Origin: a virus
Strand: one strand, 5' to 3'
Virus record (IMG/VR): IMGVR_UViG_3300047560_000898
Coordinates: 1-29,992 of that record
Length of the DNA: 29,992 nucleotides
Part shown: positions 11,457-20,954 of the stretch, one piece after another
Position numbering within the stretch: position 1 is the stretch's first letter
Layout: every line of letters begins with the position of its first letter
The notes under the pieces: generated by a model
Seen by the model: only the letters and a program-made list of their open reading frames with translations
What the model was told of the DNA's origin: nothing
Database searches by the model: none
Made by a program: the position numbers and the translations under genes

Positions 11457-11486
11457 ATGACTTTAATTTCGCGCCTTATATATAGT
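11457..11486 (+). promoter_or_regulatory. Candidate rightward promoter
   Basis: ATGACT (11457-11462) is a four-of-six match to the -35 consensus. It is followed after 18 bases by TATAGT (11481-11486), the same -10 and spacer as in the candidate leftward promoter. Transcription would start near 11493, run through the folded leader and reach the virion genes. Confidence 0.38.
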
Positions 11487-11503
11487 AGGGGAGTAAAGCG
11501 GGG

Positions 11504-11567
11504 AAGGGTCCGGTTTACGACCCGTACGCTACGGGTGAAACCCTTCGCGTAGCCCCCTAGGGCGAAG
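11504..11567 (+). ncRNA. Structured leader or small RNA upstream of terminase
   Basis: ACCCGTA (11520-11526) pairs with TACGGGT (11530-11536). The stem extends outward by GGTTT (11512-11516) with AAACC (11538-11542) and, past a bulge, AAG with CTT (11504-11506, 11543-11545), giving about 15 pairs. An alternative or second stem joins CTTCGC (11543-11548) to GCGAAG (11562-11567); it competes for the CTT. The element lies between a candidate promoter and a terminator-like hairpin and has no open frame with a start signal. It could be an attenuator or a separate small RNA of about 150 bases. Confidence 0.4.
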
Positions 11568-11620
11568 CGAGCAGTACCACTAAATGCGGGATAGGTCTAT
11601 CTAAATACAGATCTCTAGTA

Positions 11621-11641
11621 TCTCACTATGTGAGACTTTTC
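11621..11641 (+). terminator. Intrinsic-terminator-like hairpin before the terminase gene
   Basis: TCTCAC-TAT-GTGAGA (11621-11635) is a perfect six-pair stem with a three-base loop, followed by CTTTTC. It is the only hairpin in the control region with a T-run. It would end transcripts from 11493 about 75 bases before the terminase start. Downstream, a TATAAA (11670-11675) without a clear -35 could restart transcription. Confidence 0.45.
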
Positions 11642-11716
11642 TAGCCCAGTAAAAACTCAACTTCCCTAGTATAAAAGAAGAGCCATCACGGCCGGTCTAA
11701 CTATTAGGAGCATTAC

Positions 11717-13576
11717 GTGGCAGAGAATTCAGCAGATATAGCTAAGAGGATTATCCTCGGCTGCGTCGCAGAAGGTATGACTATCGACGCCGCTTGCGGT
11801 TCAGCCGGTAAGTCGATGAAGACGTATGAGTACTACCGTCGTACCGACAAAGTATTTGCAGATAAGATTGATCGTACTAGGCTAGGACTGAAAGAAAAGT
11901 CCTTTGCCTCCGGCGACGTGCACGATATCGATTTTGTGGAATTCCGAGAACGGTTCCTCCATAGCAAGACTTTTCCACATCAGGTAAACCTAATAGATGT
12001 GATTGAAGGACGTGAACCTAGTTGGCTCCATCCCAGTATGAAGTACGAACCGGGCCTAGCGGCAAACCGTGTACTGATTAACATTCCGCCAAACCACGCC
12101 AAGTCGATTACGGTAACCGTCGACTACGTCACGTGGAAGGTAGCTCAGAACCCGAACTTCCGAGTTTTGATTGTATCCCAGACGCAGCAGTTAGCTGCCG
12201 ACTTTCTCTACGCCATCAAGCAAAGACTAACGCATCCTATGTATGCAGACCTCCAAAGTGCTTATGCTGCTGGTGTAGGGTTTAACTCTAAAACCGCTTC
12301 TTGGCAGGCAACCCGCGTCACCTTCGGTGATGAGCTTCGTGAGTCTAGCGAAAAGGATCCGAACATCGAAGCCGTCGGTATCGGCGGTCAGATTTACGGC
12401 AAGCGTGCCGATATGATTATTGTTGATGACGCGGTCACATTAAAGAACGCTAATGAGTTTGAGAAGCAGATACGCTGGCTAACCCAGGACGTACGTTCTC
12501 GTCTTAACCCTACTGGTAAGTTGATTGTTATTGGTACCCGTGTAGCCTCGGTTGACCTATACCGCGAACTTCGTAACGAAGACCGTTACCCAGGAGGTCA
12601 GGTTCCGTGGAAGTATTTGGCGATGCCGGCACTTCTTGAGATTGATGAGAACCCCGACAAGTGGGTTACCCTCTGGCCACACTCCGATGCTCCATTTGAT
12701 GGACAGGGTGAGGACGATAAGAACGAAGACGGTCTATATCCTAGATGGTCTGGTCGTAACTTATATAACGAACGCCAAGCGATGGATGCTTCAACCTGGG
12801 CGCTGGTCTACCAGCAACAGGATGTATCTGAGAACGCAGCGTTTGACCCAGTATGTGTTCGTGGCTCTATGGATGGAATGCGTAAAGCAGGACGTCTTGA
12901 GATGGGACATCCGGGCCACCCGAAAGACTTAACAGGCTTTAGCTTTATCTGCGGTATGGACCCAGCGATTGTCGGAGATACAGCAGCAGTCTGCTACGCA
13001 GTAGATCGTAATACTTCAAAGCGCTACATCGTAGACGTTATCAAGATTACCAAGCCTAGCCCGCAGCAAATCCGCGACATCATTATTAACTGGACGCAGC
13101 TTTACAGTCCGTCCGAGTGGATTATTGAAAAGAACGCTTTCCAGGCATTCTTGACGCAGGATGAAGGCATCAGATTATTCTTGGCAGGACGCGGCGTTAT
13201 CTTGCGTGAACACCATACTGGTTCTAATAAGTGGGACTCAGGTTTCGGTGTTGCATCTATGGCTACCTTATTTGGTACTAAGCAGCAAGATGGTAAGCAC
13301 CACCGCGACAACTTGATACACCTACCGAGTGATCAGACAGAAAACATCAAGGCTCTAGTAGAGCAGTTGATTACGTGGACACCTACGACTAAGGGTAAGA
13401 CCGATATCGTAATGGCGCTTTGGTTCTGTGAGATCCGAGCACGTGAGATGCTCAACTACGGTCAGTACGCAACGCACCACCTTAAGAATCCTTTCCTCTC
13501 CAGGGCGGAGTTGGGAAAGCGGGTAGTCATCAACATTGATGAGGCGCTCGCACAGCAGAATCAAACATTCGTCTAG
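11717..13576 (+). CDS. terL: Terminase large subunit with N-terminal HTH
   Basis: GTG 11717 has TAGGAG six bases upstream. The 619-residue protein packages DNA into the capsid. Residues 5-55 form a helix-turn-helix-like module (IAKRIILGCVAEGMTIDAAC, then KTYEYYRRTDKVFADKID) of the type found in small terminase subunits. The ATPase follows: a Walker A-like PPNHAKS (124-130), Walker B MIIVDD (233-238) and motif III VIGTRVAS (271-278). The C-terminal RNase H-like nuclease has ICGMDPA (D415) and WIIEKNAF (E471). No separate small terminase gene is seen nearby, so the DNA-recognition part may be fused here. It is the first gene of the virion block. Confidence 0.93.
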   Translation: MAENSADIAKRIILGCVAEGMTIDAACGSAGKSMKTYEYYRRTDKVFADKIDRTRLGLKEKSFASGDVHDIDFVEFRERFLHSKTFPHQVNLIDVIEGREPSWLHPSMKYEPGLAANRVLINIPPNHAKSITVTVDYVTWKVAQNPNFRVLIVSQTQQLAADFLYAIKQRLTHPMYADLQSAYAAGVGFNSKTASWQATRVTFGDELRESSEKDPNIEAVGIGGQIYGKRADMIIVDDAVTLKNANEFEKQIRWLTQDVRSRLNPTGKLIVIGTRVASVDLYRELRNEDRYPGGQVPWKYLAMPALLEIDENPDKWVTLWPHSDAPFDGQGEDDKNEDGLYPRWSGRNLYNERQAMDASTWALVYQQQDVSENAAFDPVCVRGSMDGMRKAGRLEMGHPGHPKDLTGFSFICGMDPAIVGDTAAVCYAVDRNTSKRYIVDVIKITKPSPQQIRDIIINWTQLYSPSEWIIEKNAFQAFLTQDEGIRLFLAGRGVILREHHTGSNKWDSGFGVASMATLFGTKQQDGKHHRDNLIHLPSDQTENIKALVEQLITWTPTTKGKTDIVMALWFCEIRAREMLNYGQYATHHLKNPFLSRAELGKRVVINIDEALAQQNQTFV

Positions 13577-13585
13577 GAGACAATA

Positions 13586-13768
13586 ATGGCACTAACACCA
13601 AGTTGGATGACCAACGCAGAAGGTGAAGAAGAATACATTGATAAGGGCGCAGTAAAGATGCCTCAGATCAACCCAGCAGTAGACGCTAAGTATGCAGCAG
13701 GTAAGGCTGAAGCTATGAAGAATGACTTCGTAGAGTGGCCTACTAAAGTACACGGACTTGAGAACTAA
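13586..13768 (+). CDS. Small hypothetical protein, 60 aa
   Basis: AGGAG lies 8 bases before ATG 13586, encoded in the terminase end. The product has an acidic start (NAEGEEEYIDKG) and an Ala/Lys-rich middle (AVDAKYAAGKAEAMKNDF) with an aromatic end (VEWPTKVHGLEN). It is not recognised; it lies between terminase and portal, where small packaging or portal-associated proteins are often found. Confidence 0.65.
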   Translation: MALTPSWMTNAEGEEEYIDKGAVKMPQINPAVDAKYAAGKAEAMKNDFVEWPTKVHGLEN

Positions 13769-13769
13769 T

Positions 13770-13940
13770 ATGGCTCAGCCAAATCACCACGTAACTACTG
13801 ATAAGAATTTCACAAAGCCAGTATCACCAGTATCGCCTGCTGATAAGCAAGCAAAGGCTAAGCGTCCAGCAGTCGGTAACGACAAGGCTGTAGCTAAGAA
13901 GGTCAATGGTCCTTCTTGGAATAACGGATACACTAACTAA
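13770..13940 (+). CDS. Small basic, disordered protein, 56 aa
   Basis: ATG 13770 follows the previous stop by one base; the TTG at 13758 would overlap the previous gene. The product is rich in Pro, Lys, Ala, Ser and Asn (TKPVSPVSPADKQAKAKRP) with no hydrophobic core, and ends NGPSWNNGYTN. Its basic charge suggests contact with DNA or the portal, but this is inference. Confidence 0.58.
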   Translation: MAQPNHHVTTDKNFTKPVSPVSPADKQAKAKRPAVGNDKAVAKKVNGPSWNNGYTN

Positions 13941-13948
13941 GGATTACA

Positions 13949-15706
13949 ATGCTAACAGTTAAAGAGGTTACCGCAAAGGTATCTCGCTTACAGACCAAAT
14001 ACGCAGCGCGTGACGGTCGTATGCGCGACGTCCTTTCAGTACGTCAGGGAGACATCTCTAAGGTCTACCCATCTATGTTTTCTGATGAGTACCCAAAGCC
14101 ACTCGTCGCTAACATCATTGACGTCGCAGCACGTGACCTTGCAGAGTCTATGGCTCCGCTTCCATCATTTAACTGTTCCGCTGCTAACACTGTATCTGAT
14201 ACAGCACGCAAGGCAGCAGACCTTCGTGGTCGTATTGCAAACTATTATGTAGACCGTTCAGAACTTGGCGTTCAGATGTATACCGGCGCAGACTGGTACA
14301 ACACCTACGGTATGTTGATTGGTCGCGTTGAACTCGATTATGAGAACGACAACCCAATCATTAAGATGATTAACCCGTTTGGTACATACCCAGAGATTGA
14401 CCGTTTCGGTCGTTGCTTGTCTCTTACACAGATTGTTGGTATGGATGCACAGACCTTGGCTTCTATGTACCCTGAGTTCTACAACGAAATCGTTGGAAAG
14501 AACCAGTACACACCAGGTTCTCCTTATCTATCTTTGGTCCGATACCACGACAAAGACCAAGATCTTATTTACCTACCAGAACGTAACGGCTTAGTTCTAT
14601 CTAATACACCAAACCCAATCGGTGAATGTATGGCACGCGTTGCTATGCGTCCATCTATTGATGGTGAAGCACGTGGTCAGTACGACGATGTGCTTGGTGT
14701 TCAGCTCGCTCGTGCTCGTATGGCAGTACTTCAAATCCAAGCAGCAGAGAAATCTATCCAAGCACCTATTGCTATCCCACAAGATGTGCAAGAACTTGCT
14801 CTCGGACCAGATTCTATTATGCGTTCTGCTAACCCACAAGGTATTCGTCGCGTTCCGCTTGAACTTCCAGCCGGTGTATTCGGTGAATCAAGCGTACTAG
14901 AGCGTGAACTTCGTACCGGCGCTCGCTATCCAGAGACTCGTGGTGGTAACTCAGATGCGTCTATCGTCACAGGCCGTGGTGTACAAGCTCTCCAAGCTGG
15001 CTTTGATACCCAAATCAAGGCGGCGCAATCACAGTTTGCTCGCTTATTCGTTGAACTTGTTGGTCTTTGCTTTAAGACTGACGAAAAGATTTTCGGTAAT
15101 AAGCAGAAGGAAATTCGTGGCGTTGATGACGGCACACCGTACACAATAAAGTACACACCTTCTAAGGCTATTGCTGGTGACTACACCGTAGATGTTCGCT
15201 ACGGAATTATGTCTGGTATGAACCCAAACAACGCTACAGTTGCTTTGCTTCAGATGCGTTCAGACAAACTCGTTTCTCGTGACTATGTACGCCGTGAACT
15301 TCCAATCGAAATCAATGTCGGTCAGGAAGAACAAAAGGTTGATATCGAAGAGATGCGTGATGCACTTCGTGCAGCTATTGGGCAGACTGCTCTTGCAATT
15401 CCACAGATGGTTGCACAAGGTCAAGACCCAATGAAGATTATTACTTCCTTTGCAGAGATGATCAAGAATCGTCAAAAGGGTATGAGTATTGAAAGTGTTG
15501 TGGAAAAGGCGTTTACGCCTGAACCTCAGCCTGAGACAGCAGCGATGCAGCCTCAGCCCCCAGTAGCAGGTATGGCTCCCGCCGCGCCTTCGCAGCCAAA
15601 TGTAAATCAAGTTGGCGGTGCAGCCCCTGCTGCTGGCGGTCCACAAGCTCCGCAAGGAAAACCAGATATTGCATCATTGCTCGCATCAATCGGCGGCGCG
15701 GCATAA
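13949..15706 (+). CDS. Portal protein
   Basis: AAGGA lies five bases before ATG 13949. The 585-residue product has the length and composition of a phage portal: an alpha-helical N-terminus (MRDVLSVRQGDISKVYPSMF), a beta-rich stem region (NPFGTYPEIDRFGRC), a long helix (LARARMAVLQIQAAEKSI), the conserved-looking GNSDASIVTGRGVQALQ, and a Pro/Ala/Gln-rich disordered tail (last 70 residues). It forms the dodecameric ring through which DNA enters the capsid. Position just after the terminase supports the call. No protease domain is fused. Confidence 0.87.
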   Translation: MLTVKEVTAKVSRLQTKYAARDGRMRDVLSVRQGDISKVYPSMFSDEYPKPLVANIIDVAARDLAESMAPLPSFNCSAANTVSDTARKAADLRGRIANYYVDRSELGVQMYTGADWYNTYGMLIGRVELDYENDNPIIKMINPFGTYPEIDRFGRCLSLTQIVGMDAQTLASMYPEFYNEIVGKNQYTPGSPYLSLVRYHDKDQDLIYLPERNGLVLSNTPNPIGECMARVAMRPSIDGEARGQYDDVLGVQLARARMAVLQIQAAEKSIQAPIAIPQDVQELALGPDSIMRSANPQGIRRVPLELPAGVFGESSVLERELRTGARYPETRGGNSDASIVTGRGVQALQAGFDTQIKAAQSQFARLFVELVGLCFKTDEKIFGNKQKEIRGVDDGTPYTIKYTPSKAIAGDYTVDVRYGIMSGMNPNNATVALLQMRSDKLVSRDYVRRELPIEINVGQEEQKVDIEEMRDALRAAIGQTALAIPQMVAQGQDPMKIITSFAEMIKNRQKGMSIESVVEKAFTPEPQPETAAMQPQPPVAGMAPAAPSQPNVNQVGGAAPAAGGPQAPQGKPDIASLLASIGGAA

Positions 15707-15723
15707 CGCGAGGGAGGTGAAAT

Positions 15724-15861
15724 ATGAAAAAAGGAACACAGGCACCAGCTCCAATGTCTAAGCCAGTTGAAGGCAGCAAGGCAGGAGATAAGGTATCAGG
15801 CGGTAAGGTAATGGCTCCATTCGCTGGAACAGCTAAGCCAGGTACAAAAGTTAAGAAGTAA
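15724..15861 (+). CDS. Small basic protein, 45 aa
   Basis: The start has a very strong GGGAGGTGA site. The product is Lys/Gly/Ala/Pro-rich and low in hydrophobics (KKGTQAPAPMSKPVEGSKAG), ending KPGTKVKK. The composition resembles the protein at 25576-25740, hinting at a family of small disordered virion or DNA-binding proteins. Confidence 0.58.
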   Translation: MKKGTQAPAPMSKPVEGSKAGDKVSGGKVMAPFAGTAKPGTKVKK

Positions 15862-15888
15862 ACAACTTTACGAAGCGGAGTGTACTGG

Positions 15889-16107
15889 ATGGATAAGAAT
15901 AAAGTTCGACGTCCAGTACGCTTCGCTGACTTCTTAGTCGTTGGCGCTGAACTTGTATTTAATATGATGCAAGTCTTTACAGCAGCCACAGAGGATTTAC
16001 TAGAACTATCCGTTTACAATGCGAATCGCACAACGGAATTAAACAAAGCGTGGGAAGACTTCGCTACAGATTTAGAAACTATTCAGGAGGATACAGATGG
16101 CGCTTGA
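15889..16107 (+). CDS. Hypothetical protein, 72 aa
   Basis: ATG 15889 has CGGAG eight bases upstream; GTG 15880 is too close to that site. The product is helical: basic start (NKVRRPVRFADFLV), a hydrophobic helix (GAELVFNMMQVFTAATEDLL) and an acidic amphipathic end (LNKAWEDFATDLETIQED). It overlaps the next gene by 11 bases. The role is unknown; a virion chaperone or portal-linked protein is possible. Confidence 0.65.
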   Translation: MDKNKVRRPVRFADFLVVGAELVFNMMQVFTAATEDLLELSVYNANRTTELNKAWEDFATDLETIQEDTDGA

Positions 16108-16522
16108 AGACGCTACTAACCCAATGCAGGGTGTATCAGGTCCTGGCAAATTTGCAAAGCGTACAGACCTTCAATATAAGCCAGACGCTTATGGCGAAGG
16201 TGTTGCATACCAGGCTGCAAAGTCTGGCGCACCGCTTGCAACAGCACCAAAGTCACCAATGCTTTCACAAGCACCAGTGGTTCCAACAGGTCAAGCGCTA
16301 ACACCAGTAACAGGTTTGTATGAACCAACACAGCGTCCTAATGAGCCAGTAACACACGGCGTAGATGTAGGTCCTGGTGGCGGTTCAGATGTTCTTGCTA
16401 TGCAAGATGCAACTGCAGGGCAATATCAGAATGCCTACGATATGTTTCAAACAATGGCTCAGAATCCAAATGCGTCCCCATCACTACAGTATTTGGCACA
16501 ACGTATTCAGCAAGGATTCTAA
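16097..16522 (+). CDS. Hypothetical virion-associated protein, 141 aa
   Basis: CAGGAGG six bases before ATG 16097 is a strong site. The product is largely disordered and rich in Ala, Pro, Gln, Thr and Gly (GAPLATAPKSPMLSQAPVVP). It ends in a helix with QYQNAYDMFQTMAQNPN and SLQYLAQRIQQGF. The disordered body and helical end suggest a linker or scaffold to the large internal virion protein whose gene begins on the next base. Confidence 0.68.
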   Translation: MALEDATNPMQGVSGPGKFAKRTDLQYKPDAYGEGVAYQAAKSGAPLATAPKSPMLSQAPVVPTGQALTPVTGLYEPTQRPNEPVTHGVDVGPGGGSDVLAMQDATAGQYQNAYDMFQTMAQNPNASPSLQYLAQRIQQGF

Positions 16523-19500
16523 ATGTCAACAAACTGGATAACGCCTGATCTAGCGCGTAACCCATCACTGGCATTTGATGTTGCTAATCAAAAGAATCCT
16601 AATGCCGTATCAGATTTAGTATCACATACAGCAAAAACTGTTGCTGTTACTGATGCCGTTAACAACCATATTGCAACCAATGACACACAGAGTTTCTGGT
16701 CTAAACTAGGTCACGGTGCTATCAGTGGTCTTGAGATGCTTGGTAAGCCACTCAAGGAAGTACAGAGAGACTATAAGTTTACTCACGCTGTATATACAGA
16801 TCACGGATTTCTACAAGGCTTTGCTGTCACACTAGGCATTATCGGTGGTGGCGTTGGTGGGGCACTTCTTGGTGGTCCAGTCGGAGCAGTTGTTGGAGCA
16901 GACTTAGCTGCAACAGGACTTCGTAAGTTATCAACTGTTCCAGCAATTAAAGATAACTACAAGGATTCATACGCTAAGAGCGAGAACCCAAACTATAAGG
17001 TTTCTCCAGGACGCGATTTCTCTAATGCTCTATCACTTGCGGTAGATGGCGTTGGATTACAGGCTGCATCTAAGGCACTTAAGAATACAGATTCTGGTGT
17101 GGGCAAAATTGTATCTGGTGTTGGCGACTTAGGTTTTGACGTAACAGCAGACCCAATTATGGTTATTGGTCGCTTCGGTCAACTGATGCGTGGTGGCAAG
17201 TATCTCAAGTTAGATAACGCTGCAGAACTACAACTTCGTTATCCTATTATGAACGCAGTGCCAGGAGTCAAAGACTTCCTAATGGCTCGTACTGGTGTTG
17301 CTCTTACATCTGAGCAGATGGATGCTGTCTATAAAGGCACAGGTTTGTTCAATGCTACAGCACGTAACTATCGTTCAGCACTCGATGATATTGCTAAATC
17401 AAATGCTGGAGAAATTATTCAGAAGTATCCAGCACTTGGTACATCAGCAGCTGGTCGCCTAGGAAAGATTGACACACCAGAAGGTGTACATCAGTTTCTA
17501 AAAGAAACATTATTTTTTAGTGAACAAGAAGGAACTATTGTTGGACAAGCAATGCTTCCAACACGTACTTTGCTTAAGGCAAAACTAGGTGACTCACAGG
17601 TAATTGATTACCTACGTAATGATGGCTCACTACCAGGCAAGATTTACAAAACATTTTCTGGCTATATGCCATACTCAGTAGATCCTAAAACACTTGAACT
17701 TTCAACTACTAAGTTCCGCTGGAATGCTAACGATGCAGCAACTGTAGTGTACAGAATTGCACGATTTGGTATGGGCGACAGCGCAGCCAAAGAGTGGGCA
17801 GGAAAGTATGCAGAAGCAGTAGCTATTGAAGATAAGGCTCTTGCTCGTTCTATTAAAAATCAAGCGCTTTATCACACACTACTTGCAGCAGGGCTTCCAG
17901 CAGATAACGCTATCGTTTCAAAGGCTTGGGAAGAAGTTAGCAAGGTAGGCGAGCCACTTGTAAGCTCACAAATTTACGGTGTACACCCATCTGGAAATAC
18001 AATCGGTGAATATGTAGCAAATGGCCAGCGTAAGGTCGGCGCTATCTTTGAACATCAGGCAACTGATATGTTTGATATTCCAGACTTCCTAGCGATTAAA
18101 AGCGCTATGCGTGAATCAGGCCAACTATCTAAGGTACTTGGCAAGACAGATGATTTCATTGCCAAGAAGTACACAGATAAAATCTTTAAGCCTTTGGCTC
18201 TTGCTACAGCAGGATTTGGTCTTCGTGTAGCAGCAGCTGAAATGATTCCTACCTTTGCTCGTTACGGCGTAATGAATACATTCAAGGCAAAGATTGCTAC
18301 AACAGTTGCTAAGAGTGGATATAACCTTGTAAAGGGTGAAGATGAGCACATCATTGCAGCGGCTCTTACAAGCCTTGGTGCTGGTGAGGGAATTGCAGCA
18401 GATGTACTTGAAAAGGGATTCCCTGCATTCAAGGAAGCCAAACGTCGTGGTCTAAACCTAGCGGCAAAGATGCTACCTAGTGAGCAGATTGATGTTGCTA
18501 CTAAGTTGATGATGGCAAACGACGCCCATATTCTTTCAGAAGCAGTCTCTACTGGACACGGATACGATGTCAACAACGCTTATCAGGCGTCACAGGCTGC
18601 ACACTACTATTATCAGATTCAGAAGAATAGCCCTCTCTACAGAGATTTACCTGAGTACACAACTTACTCACCATCTGATACACACTTTGTACCTCGTTAT
18701 GTAACCACACTTAATAAGGCAGCCAAGGATATTGCTCAACGTAATATCTCACGTGATGCACTTCAGGTCAGCCAAAAGCTTCGTGCAGCAGTCAAAGAGT
18801 CAGGCGCTCCAGTATCTCCAGCAATCGTTGGAGAAGAGTTCTATGCGACTAAGGCATATCAGGAATTCAGAGAAGCCCTTGTAAACAGAGAATACGCACG
18901 TATGCTCGATGCTACTAAAGGTACATTCAAGGGTTACAACGAAGAGATGAAAACCCTTACACGCTGGAGAGACGCAGTAGCCAGCGGAGATTTGCGTACC
19001 TTTGCATCAGATCGTGTAGATGCAACTCTCGGTATGCTAATGGGTAAGGATGGAACCTTCCATACAGACTTTGCTCGCAACATTGCAGAAGGTCGTAACA
19101 CAGACCTCAATAAGGTTGCAGAACTTGCTAAATCAAACCAGCAAGCAATGCCACGTAGCGTGGCTGGACCAATGCTTCAGTCATATGTAGAAGGAACAAC
19201 TGCCTTTCAAAAGGTAATCAACATAGGCTTTAAGAAGTTTATTGACCCGATTGTTAACAACCTTTCTCGTGAACCTTTGTATACCTTGCACGTAGCAGAT
19301 GCTTATACTCGTCTAGCACCACGTATTGGTAGAGGTCTTACAGAAGATCAGGCTCTTCGTATTGCTCAGACTCAAGCAGTCAACTCAATGTTGCCTCAGA
19401 TTCACAACGTGGCACTTCGTAGCCAGTTTGCTCAGATTGCTCGTAACTTCTTGCCGTTCTATTTTGCTCAAGAACAGGCTCTTAAGCGTGCGTTTAACTC

Positions 19501-20953
19501 GCTTAAAGATACAAGTATCGTCAATCCAGCATTCTCTCGTAGCTTCCGTTTCTATCAGCTAGCAGAGCAGTCACTTAATGACCCAGGATTTGTACAGTCA
19601 GATGAAAACGGTAACCGTTATGTTTATCTTCCTGTAGTTGGAGCATTTGGCGAAGGACTACAAGCAGGTCTTTCTTACTTCGGCGCTAACATTCAATCAG
19701 GTTTGCCTATCACCGCTAAGGGTTCATTGATTTCTTTGAAGTCAGTGCTACCAGAATTGCAGATGCCAGGTGTATCTCCATTCGTAGCAGTAGGTGGTAA
19801 CTTAATTACCAACTTCTTCCCTGCATCTAAGCCTATTATTGATGCAGGCATAGGCAGCATCTCTGCAGACCGAGGTATCATCGATACTATTATCCCTGCA
19901 GCGTGGGCTAAGACATTAGTATCTGCAACTACATCATTACTACCAGGCGGTGGAATTGACCTTAACCGTCAAATGGGTAATGCTGTTGCTTCAGCCCTAG
20001 CATCTGCCTACTATCACGGACAAGTACCAGGGCCAGATTCAAATGATATGGAACGCCAAGCGTTTGTAGACCGTATCAAGAACAACGCTCGTTCAATTCT
20101 TTTGATTAAGACATTCCTTAACCTTACTTCACCACTTGCTCCTACAGTATCTCAAGAAGATGCAGGATTCCGTGATGAATTCTGGAAGTTAGTCAAGGAA
20201 AAGGGTAACTACGCTGATGCGTTAGAAACCTTCCTTGGAGAACACGGCAATACTGCTATCTCTTATACAGTAGCAAAGACTTATTCAAACGTACCGGGTG
20301 CTAAGGTTCCTTACATCCAGTCAACTATTGACTTCATTAGAAACAATAATCAACTATTTAATCCTAAGAATGGAACATCAAGCGGAGCATTCTTCTTGGT
20401 TCCACAGGATCAAGTACAAGATGAGTCATCACGTACTGTGTATAACGAGTTGATGGCTATGCACTTCAGAAGCCAGCGTACTCCACAAGAACTTCTTAAG
20501 CAGTTTTATATTGCTCAGGGTGACCAAGCAATGTCCAAGGAAATTCAACAGCATCTTGAGACTATGAAGAATGCTATTGATCCATTCACACGTGAGCAGG
20601 AAAGAGCACGTTGGTCTGGAATTGTCGGACAGATGAAGAATTTCTATCCAGTCTGGTACACAGATTACACATCAGGCGGAGCTGCAACAAACGCTCAGAC
20701 TGCTTACAACCAGATTGTCAAGATTCTTAACAGCGACCAGAATCCAAAGAACGAACAGTCAAAGCTAGTTGGAGATTTGGTAAAGAAGTATCAAGACCAC
20801 CAGCAACAGATGTCTCAGTTCCAAGCACTTAACCTTCAAGGTTTCTTGGTTCAGCAGACAAAGAACAGCTGGAATGAATACCTTACTAAACTATCAGTAG
20901 AAGACCCACGCTTAACAACAGTAATCAATAGCGTATTTATGAAGTTGGGATAA
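16523..20953 (+). CDS. Large putative internal virion / DNA-ejection protein (1476 aa)
   Basis: AAGGA lies six bases before ATG 16523. It is the largest gene of the window. Residues 98-128 are a glycine-zipper hydrophobic segment (GIIGGGVGGALLGGPVGAVV) capable of membrane insertion; the rest is mainly soluble, long, helical protein. A segment QFAQIARNFLPFYFAQEQAL about two-thirds of the way along is aromatic and stands out. No lysozyme, protease or ART motif is seen. The length, position after the portal and zipper suit a protein ejected with DNA, as in podoviruses; a tape measure is the alternative but typical coiled-coil repeats are not obvious. Confidence 0.7.
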   Translation: MSTNWITPDLARNPSLAFDVANQKNPNAVSDLVSHTAKTVAVTDAVNNHIATNDTQSFWSKLGHGAISGLEMLGKPLKEVQRDYKFTHAVYTDHGFLQGFAVTLGIIGGGVGGALLGGPVGAVVGADLAATGLRKLSTVPAIKDNYKDSYAKSENPNYKVSPGRDFSNALSLAVDGVGLQAASKALKNTDSGVGKIVSGVGDLGFDVTADPIMVIGRFGQLMRGGKYLKLDNAAELQLRYPIMNAVPGVKDFLMARTGVALTSEQMDAVYKGTGLFNATARNYRSALDDIAKSNAGEIIQKYPALGTSAAGRLGKIDTPEGVHQFLKETLFFSEQEGTIVGQAMLPTRTLLKAKLGDSQVIDYLRNDGSLPGKIYKTFSGYMPYSVDPKTLELSTTKFRWNANDAATVVYRIARFGMGDSAAKEWAGKYAEAVAIEDKALARSIKNQALYHTLLAAGLPADNAIVSKAWEEVSKVGEPLVSSQIYGVHPSGNTIGEYVANGQRKVGAIFEHQATDMFDIPDFLAIKSAMRESGQLSKVLGKTDDFIAKKYTDKIFKPLALATAGFGLRVAAAEMIPTFARYGVMNTFKAKIATTVAKSGYNLVKGEDEHIIAAALTSLGAGEGIAADVLEKGFPAFKEAKRRGLNLAAKMLPSEQIDVATKLMMANDAHILSEAVSTGHGYDVNNAYQASQAAHYYYQIQKNSPLYRDLPEYTTYSPSDTHFVPRYVTTLNKAAKDIAQRNISRDALQVSQKLRAAVKESGAPVSPAIVGEEFYATKAYQEFREALVNREYARMLDATKGTFKGYNEEMKTLTRWRDAVASGDLRTFASDRVDATLGMLMGKDGTFHTDFARNIAEGRNTDLNKVAELAKSNQQAMPRSVAGPMLQSYVEGTTAFQKVINIGFKKFIDPIVNNLSREPLYTLHVADAYTRLAPRIGRGLTEDQALRIAQTQAVNSMLPQIHNVALRSQFAQIARNFLPFYFAQEQALKRAFNSLKDTSIVNPAFSRSFRFYQLAEQSLNDPGFVQSDENGNRYVYLPVVGAFGEGLQAGLSYFGANIQSGLPITAKGSLISLKSVLPELQMPGVSPFVAVGGNLITNFFPASKPIIDAGIGSISADRGIIDTIIPAAWAKTLVSATTSLLPGGGIDLNRQMGNAVASALASAYYHGQVPGPDSNDMERQAFVDRIKNNARSILLIKTFLNLTSPLAPTVSQEDAGFRDEFWKLVKEKGNYADALETFLGEHGNTAISYTVAKTYSNVPGAKVPYIQSTIDFIRNNNQLFNPKNGTSSGAFFLVPQDQVQDESSRTVYNELMAMHFRSQRTPQELLKQFYIAQGDQAMSKEIQQHLETMKNAIDPFTREQERARWSGIVGQMKNFYPVWYTDYTSGGAATNAQTAYNQIVKILNSDQNPKNEQSKLVGDLVKKYQDHQQQMSQFQALNLQGFLVQQTKNSWNEYLTKLSVEDPRLTTVINSVFMKLG

Positions 20954-20954
20954 A

